Positions 39,902-50,292 are shown, numbered from the stretch's first letter. The stretch is 64,000 nt of DNA from Methylovirgula ligni (GCF_004135935.1 NZ_CP025086.1:124001-188000); one strand, 5' to 3'. Numbers and translations are program-made. The notes: generated from the letters alone by a model not told the origin.

Positions 39902-39961
39902 AGGCAGAATAAACGTAGCGCCGCGGCGCCGCGGGCTGGTTTAAGGGGTGCAGGTTTCGCA

Positions 39962-40705
39962 ATGGATCCTATTCATCAATTTACTGTCGAGCCGTTCGTG
40001 CCTGTGCATCTCTTCGGGCTCGATGTCAGCTTCACCAATGCTTCGCTGTTCATGATACTGGTCGTCGCGCTCGTCAGCATCGTCATGCTGATCGGCACCT
40101 CACAGCGTTCGATCGTTCCCGGACGGCTGCAATCGGCCGCCGAAATGTCTTACGAATTCGTCGCCTCGACCGTGCGCATGACCGCCGGCAACGAGGGCAT
40201 GAAATTCTTCCCGCTGATCTTCACGATCTTCATGTTCGTCCTGGCCTGCAACCTGCTCGGCCTCCTGCCCTTCAGCTTCTCGATCACCAGTCAGATCGTC
40301 ATCACCTTCGCGCTGGCGATCGGGATTATTCTTGTCGTGATCGCAGTCGGCGTCTCCAGGCACGGCCTGCACTTTCTGAAGCTGTTTGTGCCGTCGGGCG
40401 TCACGATATGGCTTTTGCCGTTCATCGTCGTCATCGAGGTTATTTCCTTCCTGATACGGCCAGTCACCCTCTCCGTCCGTCTCTTCGCCAACATGCTGGC
40501 CGGCCATATCACGCTGAAGGTGATGGCAGGTTTCGTCGCCGCGCTGCTCGGCGCCGGTGCTGCCACGTGGATCGTCGCACCGCTGCCCTTCCTCGCCAAT
40601 GTCGTACTCCTGGGCTTCGAACTCTTCGTTGCGGTTTTGCAAGCCTACATCTTCACCATCCTTTCTTGCGTCTATCTCAACGACGCAATTCATCCGGGCC
40701 ACTGA
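39962..40705 (+). CDS. atpB: F0F1 ATP synthase subunit a
   Basis: 247 residues, five to six transmembrane helices. The essential stator Arg is in SVRLFANMLAGH; the last helix has the GFELFVAVLQAYIFTILSCV hallmark. It forms the proton half-channels facing the c-ring. It follows atpI by 60 bases and precedes atpE. Confidence 0.96.
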   Translation: MDPIHQFTVEPFVPVHLFGLDVSFTNASLFMILVVALVSIVMLIGTSQRSIVPGRLQSAAEMSYEFVASTVRMTAGNEGMKFFPLIFTIFMFVLACNLLGLLPFSFSITSQIVITFALAIGIILVVIAVGVSRHGLHFLKLFVPSGVTIWLLPFIVVIEVISFLIRPVTLSVRLFANMLAGHITLKVMAGFVAALLGAGAATWIVAPLPFLANVVLLGFELFVAVLQAYIFTILSCVYLNDAIHPGH

Positions 40706-40760
40706 ATAAAGAGCGCAACAACAGATCGGTCGCCCTTCAATACATGCAGGAGTTTTAAAT

Positions 40761-41018
40761 ATGGTAGATGCAATCGCGAGCCCCGGCGACATCGTCACGG
40801 CGGGCAAATATATCGGCGCCGGTCTCGCCGCCGTCGGTACGGGTGCCGCCGCTATCGGCGTGGGTCTGGTGTTCGGCCACTTCCTGTCGGGCGCACTCCG
40901 CAACCCGACGGCGTCGGATGCGCAGTTCGGTCGCGCCTTCGTCGGCGCCGCCTTGGCGGAAGCGCTCGGGCTTTTCGCCTTCCTCGTTGCGCTGCTGCTT
41001 TTGTTCGCACTTCATTGA
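40761..41018 (+). CDS. atpE: F0F1 ATP synthase subunit c
   Basis: 85 residues, a helical hairpin. First helix is Gly/Ala-rich ([20 protein letters not shown]), the polar loop has RNPTA-type [10 protein letters not shown], and the second helix carries the proton-binding Glu in [19 protein letters not shown]. Forms the rotor ring. Confidence 0.97.
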   Translation: MVDAIASPGDIVTAGKYIGAGLAAVGTGAAAIGVGLVFGHFLSGALRNPTASDAQFGRAFVGAALAEALGLFAFLVALLLLFALH

Positions 41019-41078
41019 TCTCAACGGCGCGAGCTGCTTCCGGCGGCTCGCGCTTCATTCATTTTGCAGGACTCGAAA

Positions 41079-41618
41079 ATGGCAGAAGGTACGGCCCAAA
41101 CAACAGCCAGCCAGGCCCAGCCGGCCCAGCAGCAATTTCCGCCATTCGATACGACCAATTTTGCGTCGCTGCTGATCTGGCTCGCGCTGACCTTCGGCCT
41201 GCTCTATTGGCTGATGTCGCGTATCGCCCTGCCGCGCGTTGCCGGTATCCTTGAAGCGCGTCACCACAAGATCAATACGGACGTGCTCGCCGCGCATGCC
41301 AAGCGCAAGGAGGCGGATCAGGCCGCCACCGATTATCAAAAGACCCTGGACAACGCCCGCACCGATGCACAGGCGCTCGCGCAGGAAACCCAAACCCGCC
41401 TCGCCGCGGAAGCCGACGCCAAGCGCCACACCCTTGAGGCCGAACTCGGCGCTCAACTCGCCGCCGCCGAAAAGCAAATCGAAGAGACGAAGGCCAAGGC
41501 TATGGCCAATGTCGATCAGATCGCGCAGGAAACCGCGGCGGCCATTGTCGAACATATCACCGGCAAGCCAGCCGACGCGGCCGCCATCGCCGGCGCCATC
41601 GCCAAGCTCAAAGCCTAG
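41079..41618 (+). CDS. atpF': F0F1 ATP synthase subunit b' (second b-type subunit)
   Basis: 179 residues from ATG 41079 (an in-frame TTG at 41064 is unlikely). A Gln/Pro-rich N terminus, one membrane helix (SLLIWLALTFGLLYWLM), the typical PRVAGILEARHHKI sequence and then an Ala/Glu-rich stator coiled coil. The presence of separate b' and b genes is typical of Rhizobiales and phototrophic alphaproteobacteria. Confidence 0.94.
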   Translation: MAEGTAQTTASQAQPAQQQFPPFDTTNFASLLIWLALTFGLLYWLMSRIALPRVAGILEARHHKINTDVLAAHAKRKEADQAATDYQKTLDNARTDAQALAQETQTRLAAEADAKRHTLEAELGAQLAAAEKQIEETKAKAMANVDQIAQETAAAIVEHITGKPADAAAIAGAIAKLKA

Positions 41619-41636
41619 AGCAGAGGGAGCCGCCCC

Positions 41637-42122
41637 ATGCATTTCGATGCCGAATTCTGGGATACTATCGCCTTCATCGCTTTTGTCGGCCTGCTTGGCT
41701 ATTTCGGCCTGCACAAGAAGATCGCGGATGCCCTCGACAAGCGCAGCGCGCGGGTGAAGGCGCAGCTCGACGAAGCGATCTCCCTGCGCAAGGAAGCCGA
41801 GGATTTGCTCGCCTCTTTTGTCGTGAAGAAGAAGCAGGCGGAAGAGGAAGCCAAGGCCATTATCGCCCAGGCGCAAGTCGAAGCCGAACTCATCGCCAAG
41901 GAAGCCCATGCCCGCGTCGCTGATTTCGTCCAGCGGCGCACGAAGCAGGCGGAAGACAAGATCGCCTCCGCCGAAACGCAGGCATTGGCGCAAGTGCGCG
42001 ACGCCGCGACCGATGCCGCGGCCAAGGCCTCGGAGATCGTGCTGAAGACGCAAGCGCAGGGTGCCTATGGCGACGAACTCGTCGAGCAAGGCATCGCCGG
42101 CCTCAAGCGCCTGCTGCACTAG
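41637..42122 (+). CDS. atpF: F0F1 ATP synthase subunit b
   Basis: 161 residues. N-terminal membrane anchor (FWDTIAFIAFVGLLGYFGL), then ALDKRSARVKAQLDEA and a long stator coiled coil. It pairs with b' to hold F1. Last gene of the F0 operon. Its stop codon overlaps the first bases of repeat copy B, so the element may form the 3' end of this transcript. Confidence 0.95.
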   Translation: MHFDAEFWDTIAFIAFVGLLGYFGLHKKIADALDKRSARVKAQLDEAISLRKEAEDLLASFVVKKKQAEEEAKAIIAQAQVEAELIAKEAHARVADFVQRRTKQAEDKIASAETQALAQVRDAATDAAAKASEIVLKTQAQGAYGDELVEQGIAGLKRLLH

Positions 42123-42233
42123 CGCGCTTTCCGACCGGATGGAATCATCCGGTCGACAAGAAATCGCGCCGATTCAATACGTCGGAGCGTGTTCTCATCG
42201 GAAAAGTCATGCAACTTTTCCGGAACACGCTCT
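42121..42233. repeat. Two-hairpin intergenic repeat, copy B
   Basis: Similar to 31010-31124. Hairpin 1 is perfect: CGACCGGATG (42132-42141), loop GAAT, CATCCGGTCG (42146-42155). Hairpin 2 pairs AGCGTGTTC (42186-42194) with GAACACGCT (42223-42231) and GGAAAAGT (42200-42207) with ACTTTTCC (42214-42221). The outermost ends are imperfect inverted repeats (AGCGCGCTTTCCG / CGGAACACGCT). It begins inside the atpF stop codon. Confidence 0.75.
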
Positions 42234-42396
42234 AAGCAGCGGCGCGATAGCCGCGGCCGGCCATGAAAAGGTCGCGGTCGCATGGCTAAAGGCAGGGACG
42301 GATCGGCGCGTTGATTTTCCGCTGCGGGCGCGGTTCGGGCCTCCCCCTTGCGCGGGCCTCTCATCCAGCCCGCAGCTTTCGCCCGACGAGGTTTGG

Positions 42397-43575
42397 ATGA
42401 AGCGTTCCCCACGCCGGCTTTTTGCTTTCCGAGGCTTTGCCGCCGCGCGTCTGGCGGCCGCGATCGCACTATTTGCGGCTCTGTCCGGCGCGGCCTTCGC
42501 TCAGGGCTATGATTGCGCCGGCCTGCGCGCTCAGATCGCCGGGCTCGACCGGTCGAACGCCCGCGCCAACCCCTATGCCGGGACGATCCGCAGCCAACGA
42601 GCGGGGCTTCAGCGCACTGCGGACTATGCGCACAAGATCGGCTGCGACCGTCAGCAATTCATATTTTTCGGCTCGCCACCGCCGGCACAGTGCGGCCAGA
42701 TCAACGCGCAAATCGCGCAATTGCGGGCCAGTCTCGCGCAACTCGAAGGCAGCGCCCGCGGCATGCTCGATTCGCCGCAGCGCCGGCAGATGGTCGCCAG
42801 TTACAACGCCTATTGCCGTCAGCAGACGGCAACGCAGGGCGGCTTCCTCGGCGGCCTGTTCGGCGGCCCCACGCAGCAGAGCAACGAGCCCGATATCGCC
42901 GACGTTCCCTCGCCCGATGCGCTGCCGGCGACGGACCAGCCGGGACAGCCGACGGGCGGTTCGGAAATGCTCTGCGTGCGCCATTGCGACGGCGCCTTTT
43001 TCCCGATCACGGACGCCCCGGGGCGCGACCAGGAGACGCTGTCTGACTTCTGCAAGGCCTCCTGCCCGAATGCTGAGGTCAGCGTCTATTCGCGGGTGCC
43101 CGGCCAGGTGATCCAGACGGCGGTCGGGCTCGACGGCAAAGCCTATATGAGCCTGCCGGCCGCGCTCAAATACCAGAAGTCGCTCGACGCCTCCTGCACC
43201 TGCCGCGCGCAGGGCGCCACCTGGGGCGATACGCTGGCTGGCGCGGAAGCCATGCTGAGCCACAGCAAGAAGGGCGAATTCGTCGTCACGCAGGAGAAGT
43301 CCGACGAGATGGCGCGCCCGACGGCAGCGACACCGGACAAAAAGAAGAAGCGCGCCCCAGTCCCCGCCGCGGACGACACCAGCGATCAGGACATCATCGA
43401 TCAGGACGCCGCCGCCGCCGCGCAGGTGCCGACCGCGAGCACCGATTCCGCCGGCATTTCCGCGGGCAACGTCAAGAACCAGAGCTCCTATCCGCAGGGC
43501 GCGGGACAGACGACGGAAATCACCACGCCCGAAGGCGTCAAGCAGCGCGTCCGGATAGTCGGGCCTCAGCCTTAG
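42397..43575 (+). CDS. DUF2865 exported protein
   Basis: 392 residues from ATG 42397 (GAGG at 42388). Signal peptide with Arg-rich start and cleavage near AAFAQG. The mature part has six or more Cys ([64 protein letters not shown]), the DUF2865 hallmark being the VRHCDGxxFPI segment, and a Lys/Asp-rich tail. Function unknown, conserved in Rhizobiales. Its end overlaps the convergent gltX by 38 bases. Confidence 0.85.
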   Translation: MKRSPRRLFAFRGFAAARLAAAIALFAALSGAAFAQGYDCAGLRAQIAGLDRSNARANPYAGTIRSQRAGLQRTADYAHKIGCDRQQFIFFGSPPPAQCGQINAQIAQLRASLAQLEGSARGMLDSPQRRQMVASYNAYCRQQTATQGGFLGGLFGGPTQQSNEPDIADVPSPDALPATDQPGQPTGGSEMLCVRHCDGAFFPITDAPGRDQETLSDFCKASCPNAEVSVYSRVPGQVIQTAVGLDGKAYMSLPAALKYQKSLDASCTCRAQGATWGDTLAGAEAMLSHSKKGEFVVTQEKSDEMARPTAATPDKKKKRAPVPAADDTSDQDIIDQDAAAAAQVPTASTDSAGISAGNVKNQSSYPQGAGQTTEITTPEGVKQRVRIVGPQP

Positions 43576-44887
43576 CCCGGCCGATCAGCGGCAGCAGGGC
43601 GGCAAGTTCCGGCCCTTGCTCCCGCCCGGTCAGCGCCAGCCGCAGCGGGTGGTAGAGCGCCCGGCCTTTCCGATTCGTTTGAGTTTTCAACAGATTTGTC
43701 CATTCGGCCCAGGTCGTCTGATTCCACGGCTCGGCGGGCAGCAGCGCCCGCGCGGCGGCGATAAAATCCGCGTCCTCAATGGCCGGGGCGATCGTCCCCT
43801 CGACGACAGCCCACCAGATCGCGACATCGCCGAAGGTTTCGAGATTGCCGCGCACGGCGAACCAGAAGGCTTCCGCGTTCGGCCCGCTGATGCCCGCGAG
43901 TGCAAGACGGCCGGCGGCGGCCGCAAAGGACATCTGGTGCAGCGTCCGCGCGGAAAGCGTCTTTAACTCCGCGGGATCGAACCGCGCCTGATTGCGGCTC
44001 ACATGCGAGAAATCGAAATCCGCGGCGAGTTCGTCGAGCGATTGCACGGGATGAACCGAGTCCGAGGTTCCGGTCAGCACGGCGCAGGCGGCGACCGCGA
44101 GCGGCTCGATCCCCTCCTCCCGAAGCGTGCCGATCGATAATGCGCCGCTGCGCTTCGAGAGCCCCTCGCCCGAGGCGGTCGTCAGCAAATTATGATGGCC
44201 GAAGACCGGCGCCGCGTTTGCGCCGCCGAGTGCCTCGAAGAGCTGGATTTGCACGGCAGTATTGGTGACGTGGTCTTCGCCGCGGATGATATGGCTGATC
44301 TCGAGGTCGAGGTCGTCCACGACGGAGGGCAGCGTATAAAGATAGGTTCCGTCCTCGCGCACCAGCACCGGGTCGGACAGGGAGGCGCAGTCGATATGGC
44401 TCGCGCCGCGGACGAGATCGTCCCAGTGCACAACCACATGATCGAGCAGAAAGCGCCAGTGCGGCCGGCGGCCGGCCGCTTCCAGCGCTGCCCGGTCGGC
44501 CTCGGTCAGGGTCAGGGCGGCGCGATCGTAGATCGGCGGCAGGCCGCGCGCCTGCTGGCGTTTGCGCCGGCGCTCCAGTTCCTCGGCCGTCTCGTAGCAG
44601 GGGTAGAGTCGTCCGACGCCCCGCAATTTCGCCGCCGCCGCGTCATAAAGCGGGAACCGCTTGGACTGATGGACGATTAGATCGGGCGCGATCCCAAGCC
44701 ATTTGAGGTCTTCCTCGATCGCCTCGGCATATTCCTGTTTGGAGCGGGCCACATCAGTGTCATCGAAACGCAAAATGAATCGGCCACGGTCTTTCGTTAC
44801 AAAAAGAAAGTTGATGAGCGCCGTACGGACATTGCCGATATGGATTCGGCCAGTGGGCGAGGGAGCAAAGCGGACAACGGGCGGCAT
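43538..44887 (-). CDS. gltX: Glutamyl-tRNA synthetase (GluRS, second-copy type)
   Basis: 449 residues. Class I aaRS: HIGH motif in [21 protein letters not shown]-equivalent EGLSKRSGA; conserved [10 protein letters not shown] and [11 protein letters not shown]. The anticodon-binding C-terminal region is of ordinary length. Many alphaproteobacteria hold two gltX copies; whether this one charges tRNA-Glu or also tRNA-Gln is not visible. The 3' end overlaps the DUF2865 gene by 38 bases on the opposite strand. Confidence 0.94.
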   Translation of the reverse strand: MPPVVRFAPSPTGRIHIGNVRTALINFLFVTKDRGRFILRFDDTDVARSKQEYAEAIEEDLKWLGIAPDLIVHQSKRFPLYDAAAAKLRGVGRLYPCYETAEELERRRKRQQARGLPPIYDRAALTLTEADRAALEAAGRRPHWRFLLDHVVVHWDDLVRGASHIDCASLSDPVLVREDGTYLYTLPSVVDDLDLEISHIIRGEDHVTNTAVQIQLFEALGGANAAPVFGHHNLLTTASGEGLSKRSGALSIGTLREEGIEPLAVAACAVLTGTSDSVHPVQSLDELAADFDFSHVSRNQARFDPAELKTLSARTLHQMSFAAAAGRLALAGISGPNAEAFWFAVRGNLETFGDVAIWWAVVEGTIAPAIEDADFIAAARALLPAEPWNQTTWAEWTNLLKTQTNRKGRALYHPLRLALTGREQGPELAALLPLIGRAKAEARLSGRAA

Positions 44888-45025
44888 GATTTTCCTTTCG
44901 TTTACGGCCTACCCTCGCAACCGCCAGACCGCAAGGCTGATGCCCGGTTGCAGGTTTCCATGCCGCCGTTGGATTGCGTTCGCGGGCCAATGTGGGCAAA
45001 CTGAAAAGGTGCGGAGGCGCCGCTG

Positions 45026-46159
45026 ATGACGCTAGCCTGGGCCCTGGCCCTTATCTGTCTTGTTCTCGTTGTCCTCAACCTGATCAGCGACGGCATTGCA
45101 ATCCGCAATTCCAAGCCCCGCGCGACGCCGCTGCCGCCGGCCCCGGATTCGCCGGGCGTATCCATCGTCCGTCCCTGCTGCGGTATCGACAATTTCTGCG
45201 AGGAAACGCTCGGCTCGAGCTTCAAGCTCGATTACCCTTCCTATGAGGTCATTTTCTGCGTCGCCCGCAGCAACGACCCCGTTATCCCGGTCCTGCAAAA
45301 GCTGATCGCGGCCAATCCCGCAGTTCCGGCGACACTGATCATCGGCGACGAGCGCATAAGCGCCAATCCCAAGCTTAACAATTGCGTGCGCGGCTGGGAG
45401 GCGGCCAGGCACGAATGGGTCATCCTCGCCGATTCCAACGTGCTTATGCCGCGTGATTATATCCAGCGGCTCCTTGCCGCCTGGCAGCCGACGACCGGCC
45501 TTGTCTGCTCGATGCCGCAGGGATCACATCCGCAGAATCTCTGGGCCGAACTCGAGATCGCTTTCCTCAATACCTATCAGGCGCGCTGGCAATATGCGGC
45601 GGACGGCGTCGGCACCGGATTCGCCCAGGGCAAGAACATGCTCTGGCGCCGCGATATTCTGGACGACGCGGGCGGCATCCGCGCCCTCGCAGCGGAGATC
45701 GCGGAGGACGCCGCCTCGACCAAAGTGGTGCGCGCCGCGGGCCTCGAGATCAATCTCGTCGACAGCCCCTTCCCGCAGCCGCTGGGCAAGCGGACGCTCG
45801 GCGACGTCTGGAGCCGCCAAATCCGCTGGGCGCGCATGCGGCGCAAGACGTTCCCGCTGCATTTCTTCCCGGAGCTTCTCTCCGGCTCCGCCACGCCCGC
45901 GATCATCGGCGCCTATGCCGCCGGTCTCTTCGGGGTCACGCCGCTGGCCGGCGCCGCGCTGGTTCTCGCCATACTCTATAGCGGTGAGACGGCGCTCGCG
46001 CTCTCCAACAGATGGCATTTCTCCTGGCGCCTGCCGTTCCTCTTTCTGCTGCGCGATCTGATGTTGCCGGTCGTCTATTTCGACGCCTGGCTGGTCAACG
46101 ATTTCGTCTGGCGCGGAACGGAAATGACGATGCGCGAAAAGGAGCGGCCGAGCACGTAG
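45026..46159 (+). CDS. GT21-family glycosyltransferase (ceramide glucosyltransferase-like)
   Basis: 377 residues. N-terminal membrane anchor, GT-A fold with SIVRPCCGIDNFCEETLGSS, acidic pairs in VILADSNVLMP, and the processive-type RQIRWARMRR motif ((Q/R)xxRW), then three C-terminal membrane helices. GT21 enzymes transfer glucose to ceramide or related lipids; some Rhizobiales make glucosylceramides. The lipid acceptor is inference. Start ATG 45026 has GGAGG at 45013-45017. Confidence 0.85.
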   Translation: MTLAWALALICLVLVVLNLISDGIAIRNSKPRATPLPPAPDSPGVSIVRPCCGIDNFCEETLGSSFKLDYPSYEVIFCVARSNDPVIPVLQKLIAANPAVPATLIIGDERISANPKLNNCVRGWEAARHEWVILADSNVLMPRDYIQRLLAAWQPTTGLVCSMPQGSHPQNLWAELEIAFLNTYQARWQYAADGVGTGFAQGKNMLWRRDILDDAGGIRALAAEIAEDAASTKVVRAAGLEINLVDSPFPQPLGKRTLGDVWSRQIRWARMRRKTFPLHFFPELLSGSATPAIIGAYAAGLFGVTPLAGAALVLAILYSGETALALSNRWHFSWRLPFLFLLRDLMLPVVYFDAWLVNDFVWRGTEMTMREKERPST

Positions 46160-46195
46160 AGCGCCCGGCCGGAAAGAAGCGCGCGCGCCGCGCGA

Positions 46196-46450
46196 CTAGT
46201 GCATCGCGCCACTCTTTTTGTCACCCGACGGCGAAGCGTGATGCCCCATCGAGTGATGCGTCATGCACCCGCCCTTCTTGTCGCCGGATGCGCAAGCGTG
46301 ATGGCCGGTGTAATGGTGCTCCATACAACCGCCTTTCTTGCCGCCGGACGCGCAAGCGTGATGGCCGGTGTAATTCGTCATCCCGGTGGCAAAGGCCGGC
46401 GCTGAGAAAGCCAATGCGCTCAGCATCGCAATCGCAAATTTCCACGCCAT
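46196..46450 (-). CDS. Small secreted His/Cys repeat peptide
   Basis: 84 residues. Signal peptide (MAWKFAIAMLSALAF, cleavage after AFA), then three tandem 20-residue units: TGHHACASGGKKGGCMEHH, TGHHACASGDKKGGCMTHH, and a decayed third MGHHASPSGDKKSGAMH that has lost both Cys. Each unit offers HH, two Cys and another HH, a plausible soft-metal site. Strong ribosome site GGAGG upstream. No named family recognised. Metal binding is inference. Confidence 0.82.
   Translation of the reverse strand: MAWKFAIAMLSALAFSAPAFATGMTNYTGHHACASGGKKGGCMEHHYTGHHACASGDKKGGCMTHHSMGHHASPSGDKKSGAMH
46201..46380. repeat. Three tandem 60-bp repeats in the His/Cys peptide gene
   Basis: Units line up exactly at 60-bp spacing (for instance GCGCAAGCGTGATGGCCGGT at 46290 and 46350, degenerate at 46230). 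The 5'-proximal two units of the gene are nearly identical; the third, next to the stop, has diverged. Confidence 0.88.
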
Positions 46451-46582
46451 GAATTTCCTCCTGTGCTGCAGCTCTCATGGCCGCCGAACAGGACTCGTAT
46501 AGCATGGAAGAAAATTCTCCGCGAAGCATCGCCGCCAGCCCCCATGGGGACTGGCGTAACGATAAGCAGCGCTTGAGCTGTG

Positions 46583-47968
46583 TTATTCCGCCGCGACGAC
46601 CGCCGGCGGGCGTTGCAGACGCTCCGCCTTCAAAAGCTCCGCCACCAGGAACGCCACCTCGATCGCCTGCTCGGCGTTGAGACGCGGATCGCAATAGGTG
46701 TGATAGCGGTCGGAGAGATCGGACTCCGAGATCGCCCGCGCGCCGCCGGTGCATTCGGTGACGTTCTTGCCGGTCATTTCGAGGTGCACGCCGCCGGCAT
46801 AAGTGCCCTCGGCATGATGTACGGCGAAGAAGCTGCGGATTTCGCTCATGATACGATCGAACGGCCGCGTCTTGTAACCCGAGGCCGCCTTGATCGTATT
46901 GCCGTGCATCGGATCGCAGGCCCAGAGCACATGCCGGCCCTCGCGCTGAACGGCGCGGATGAGCTTGGGCAGATGATCGCCGACCTTGTCGGCACCGAAA
47001 CGGCAGATCAAGGTGAGCCGACCCGGCTCGTTCGCGGGATCCAGCCGGTCGATGAGTTGCAGCAGATTTTCCGGCGTCAGCGACGGACCGCATTTAAGCC
47101 CGAGCGGATTTTCGATGCCGCGCAGATATTCGATATGTGCATGGTCGAGCTGGCGCGTGCGGTCGCCAACCCAGAGCATATGGCCGGACGTGGCGTAATA
47201 ATCGCCCGTCGTCGAATCGACGCGCGTCAACGCCTCCTCGAAGCCGAGCAGCAAAGCCTCGTGCGAGGTGTAGAAATCCGTCTGCCGCAATTCCTGATGC
47301 GATTCCGGATCAAGCCCGATCGCCCGCATGAAGCCGAGCGTCTCGGTGATGCGGTCGGCCAATTCCTGATAGCGCGCGGACTGCGGGCTGTCCTTGATGA
47401 AGCCGAGCATCCAGCGATGCGCGTTCTCAAGATTGGCATAGCCACCCGAAGCGAAGGCGCGCAGCAGATTGAGCGTCGCGGCGGACTGGCGATAGGCATC
47501 GAGCTGGCGCTGCGGGTCCGGCACGCGCGCGGATTCGGTGAAGGCAATGTCATTGACGATATCGCCGCGATAGCTCGGCAGCGACACATCGCCTTTCTTC
47601 TCGAAAGCCTCGGAACGCGGCTTGGCGAATTGCCCGGCAATTCGGCCGACCTTGATCACCGGCAGCGCGGCGCCAAAGGTCATCACCACCGACATCTGTA
47701 GGAAGACGCGGAAGAAATCGCGGATATTGTCCGCCGCATGTTCGGCGAAGCTCTCGGCGCAATCGCCCCCCTGGAAGAGGAAAGCCTCACCCTTCGACGC
47801 CTTGGCGAGCAGCCCCTTCAGCTTGCGCGCCTCACCGGCGAAGACGAGCGGCGGGAACGAGGCGAGCTGGCGCTCGACATCGGCAAGAGCCTGCGCGTCC
47901 GGATAATCCGGCGCCTGCTGAATGGGCTTTGTCCGCCAGTTTTTGGGCGACCAGGGTTCGAGAGGCAT
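46583..47968 (-). CDS. Class II 3-deoxy-7-phosphoheptulonate (DAHP) synthase
   Basis: 461 residues, plant-type (class II) enzyme for the first step of the shikimate pathway, condensing PEP with erythrose 4-phosphate. Typical segments: [15 protein letters not shown] near the N terminus, [15 protein letters not shown] (metal-site Cys), LSLPSYRGD-like [12 protein letters not shown], and [20 protein letters not shown]. Length is normal. Single gene on the minus strand. Confidence 0.95.
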   Translation of the reverse strand: MPLEPWSPKNWRTKPIQQAPDYPDAQALADVERQLASFPPLVFAGEARKLKGLLAKASKGEAFLFQGGDCAESFAEHAADNIRDFFRVFLQMSVVMTFGAALPVIKVGRIAGQFAKPRSEAFEKKGDVSLPSYRGDIVNDIAFTESARVPDPQRQLDAYRQSAATLNLLRAFASGGYANLENAHRWMLGFIKDSPQSARYQELADRITETLGFMRAIGLDPESHQELRQTDFYTSHEALLLGFEEALTRVDSTTGDYYATSGHMLWVGDRTRQLDHAHIEYLRGIENPLGLKCGPSLTPENLLQLIDRLDPANEPGRLTLICRFGADKVGDHLPKLIRAVQREGRHVLWACDPMHGNTIKAASGYKTRPFDRIMSEIRSFFAVHHAEGTYAGGVHLEMTGKNVTECTGGARAISESDLSDRYHTYCDPRLNAEQAIEVAFLVAELLKAERLQRPPAVVAAE

Positions 47969-48115
47969 GACACGATCCGAAGCGCCGCGAAGTGCCGGCG
48001 CGATGCAATTGATGAGAACGAATTTCAGCGGCTGCTGTTAACACGATATGTGATGCTTGGCGACACTCGTCAACCAAACCGCCCGCGCAAGCCTATATTG
48101 CTGATTTAAAATGGC

Positions 48116-49543
48116 TTACGACGTTCGTTCCTCGTCCATCAGCGCCGCTGCCTCACCGGGGTCGAGCTTGACCTGCTCGTAGCGGGCACGGCGGCTGTGC
48201 AGTGTCACCAATTCCTCGGCGGAGGTCGGATGCACTGCGGTCGTGGCGTCGAAATCGGCCTTTGTGGCTCCCATTTTAACAGCGATTCCGAGGAGTTGCG
48301 CCATCTCGCCGGCATCGTCGCCGAGAATGTGGACGCCCAGCACGCGGTCCGTCTCGCCATCCACGATGATCTTCATGAAGACCTTTTCCGCCCGGCCCGA
48401 CAGAGTCGCCTTGAGCGGCCGAAACTGCGTCTGGAACACATCGACGACCGCGTGCTTCAACCGCGCCTCGGCCTCGGTGAGGCCGACCGTGCCGAGTTCC
48501 GGCGTCGTGAACACCGCGGTCGGAACATTGGAATGATCGATGGCGCGCGCCGTGCCGCTGAAGACCGTATCGGCAAACGCATGGCCTTCGCGGATCGCGA
48601 CGGGCGTCAGCGCCAGACGGTTCGTCACATCGCCGACGGCGTAGATCGACGGCACCGAGGATTGCGAATAGGGATCGACGCAGACCGCGCCGACGCCATC
48701 GAGGCGCACGCCCAGCTTTTCGAGGCCGAGACCGCGGGTGTTCGGATGCCGCCCCGTCGCAAGCAGAACCTGATCGACAACGAGCGTTTCGCCCTTGGCC
48801 AAGGTCACGCTGATGGCCTCGCCTTTCTTCTCAAGGCGCGTCGGCATGTTCTCGAATTTAAAGACAATCCCGGTTTCGCTTAATGCGTCGCGCAAAGCCG
48901 CGCGCAGATCGTCATCGAAGCCGCGCAGGATGTTCTCGCCACGCAGGGCGATGGTGACTTCGCTGCCGAGGCGGCGCAGCAAGGCGCCGAACTCGACGGC
49001 GATATAGCCGCCACCGACGATGAGAATGCGCTTGGGCTGTTGCTTGAGATCGAAGATTTCGTTCGAGGTGATGGCGAGCTCGCGGCCTGGCACGTCCGGC
49101 CCGAGAAAGGGCGCCGCGCCGGTCGCGACAAGAATCACCTTGGCCGAGATGGTGCGGCCGTCGGCGAGCAGCCGCACCTTGTGCTCATCCTCGACCAAAG
49201 CGCGGCTCTCGATCAGCGTGATGCCGGCCTTTTCGAGATTGGCGCGATAGATGGCCGAAAGACGCGTGATCTCTTTCTCTTTCGCCGCGACGAGCTTCGA
49301 CCAATCGAAAGCGGCCGAGCCGAGCGTCCAGCCAAAACCTTCCGCATCGGCGAAGGCGTCGGCGAAGCGGCTCGCATAGACCATTAGTTTTTTCGGGACA
49401 CAGCCGCGGATGACGCAGGTGCCGCCGACGCGAAATTCCTCCGCCAGCATGACTTTCGCGCCATAGCCAGCGGCGATCCGGGCGGCGCGCACGCCGCCGG
49501 AGCCGGCGCCGATGATGAAGAGATCGACATCGTAATCCGCCAT
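48116..49543 (-). CDS. gor: Glutathione-disulfide reductase
   Basis: 475 residues from ATG 49543 (the ORF is open further upstream, but only inside rpiA). FAD-binding IIGAGSGGVRAARIA, redox-active disulfide GGTCVIRGCVPKKLM, NADPH-binding VGGGYIAVEFGALL, and the C-terminal HPTSAEELVTL with the catalytic His. Reduces GSSG with NADPH. Its start overlaps the rpiA stop (TGATG), so they are coupled. Confidence 0.95.
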   Translation of the reverse strand: MADYDVDLFIIGAGSGGVRAARIAAGYGAKVMLAEEFRVGGTCVIRGCVPKKLMVYASRFADAFADAEGFGWTLGSAAFDWSKLVAAKEKEITRLSAIYRANLEKAGITLIESRALVEDEHKVRLLADGRTISAKVILVATGAAPFLGPDVPGRELAITSNEIFDLKQQPKRILIVGGGYIAVEFGALLRRLGSEVTIALRGENILRGFDDDLRAALRDALSETGIVFKFENMPTRLEKKGEAISVTLAKGETLVVDQVLLATGRHPNTRGLGLEKLGVRLDGVGAVCVDPYSQSSVPSIYAVGDVTNRLALTPVAIREGHAFADTVFSGTARAIDHSNVPTAVFTTPELGTVGLTEAEARLKHAVVDVFQTQFRPLKATLSGRAEKVFMKIIVDGETDRVLGVHILGDDAGEMAQLLGIAVKMGATKADFDATTAVHPTSAEELVTLHSRRARYEQVKLDPGEAAALMDEERTS

Positions 49544-50247
49544 CAGACCAGGCTCCCATAAACGGTGACGCCCTGCGCCCCGGCAGAGATGACGGCGCTG
49601 GCAAGGCCGAGGAACAGCCCGTGTTCGACGACGCCGGGAATGGCGGTCAGCCGCGCCGCGAGATCCTCCGGCGCTGGAATGATTCCGAAGGCGCAATCGA
49701 AAATGTAATGGCCGCCATCGGTCACAAAAGGCGCGCCCGAGGCCTCCTTGCGCAAGCGTATTTCGCCGGAGCTGCCAGCCAGTGCGGATTCTCGCGCGAT
49801 GAGATGGCGCGTCGCCTCGACGCCGAAGCGGTTGACCTCGACCGGCAGCGGAAACTTCCCAAGCGTCTGCACCGCCTTCGAGGAATCGGTGATGACGACC
49901 ATGCGATTTGAGGCAGCGGCGACGATCTTCTCGCGCAGCAGCGCCCCGCCGCCGCCTTTGATGAGCCGCAGGGCCGGGTCGAATTCATCGGTGCCGTCGA
50001 CGGTGAGATCGAGGGTCTGCAAAGTGTCGAGATCGGCGAGCGGGATGGCGAGCGATTCGGCCTGGGCGCGCGTACGCTCCGAGGTCGGCACGCCGATGAC
50101 CTGAAGCCCCTGCGCCACTCTTTCGCCCAGCAAGGCGACAAAATGCGTCGCCGTGCTGCCGGTGCCGAGGCCGAGGCGCATACCGGGCTCGACAAGTTCG
50201 AGCGCCTTGGCCGCGGCCTGCCGCTTCAATTCATCCGCATTGCTCAT
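49543..50247 (-). CDS. rpiA: Ribose-5-phosphate isomerase A
   Basis: 234 residues. [16 protein letters not shown] phosphate loop, DGTDEFDP catalytic acid region, and [13 protein letters not shown]. Interconverts ribose 5-phosphate and ribulose 5-phosphate in the pentose phosphate pathway (and formaldehyde-fixing cycles). Translationally coupled to gor by a one-base overlap. Confidence 0.95.
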   Translation of the reverse strand: MSNADELKRQAAAKALELVEPGMRLGLGTGSTATHFVALLGERVAQGLQVIGVPTSERTRAQAESLAIPLADLDTLQTLDLTVDGTDEFDPALRLIKGGGGALLREKIVAAASNRMVVITDSSKAVQTLGKFPLPVEVNRFGVEATRHLIARESALAGSSGEIRLRKEASGAPFVTDGGHYIFDCAFGIIPAPEDLAARLTAIPGVVEHGLFLGLASAVISAGAQGVTVYGSLV

Positions 50248-50292
50248 AATGGCCAGCTAGGCTCTCGCCCGCCACGCGTCAACAGGACGGCC

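Noticed and set aside
46201-46380. Regularly spaced repeats that could suggest a CRISPR array
   Set aside because: Three contiguous 60-bp units without spacers, in frame in a secreted peptide gene.
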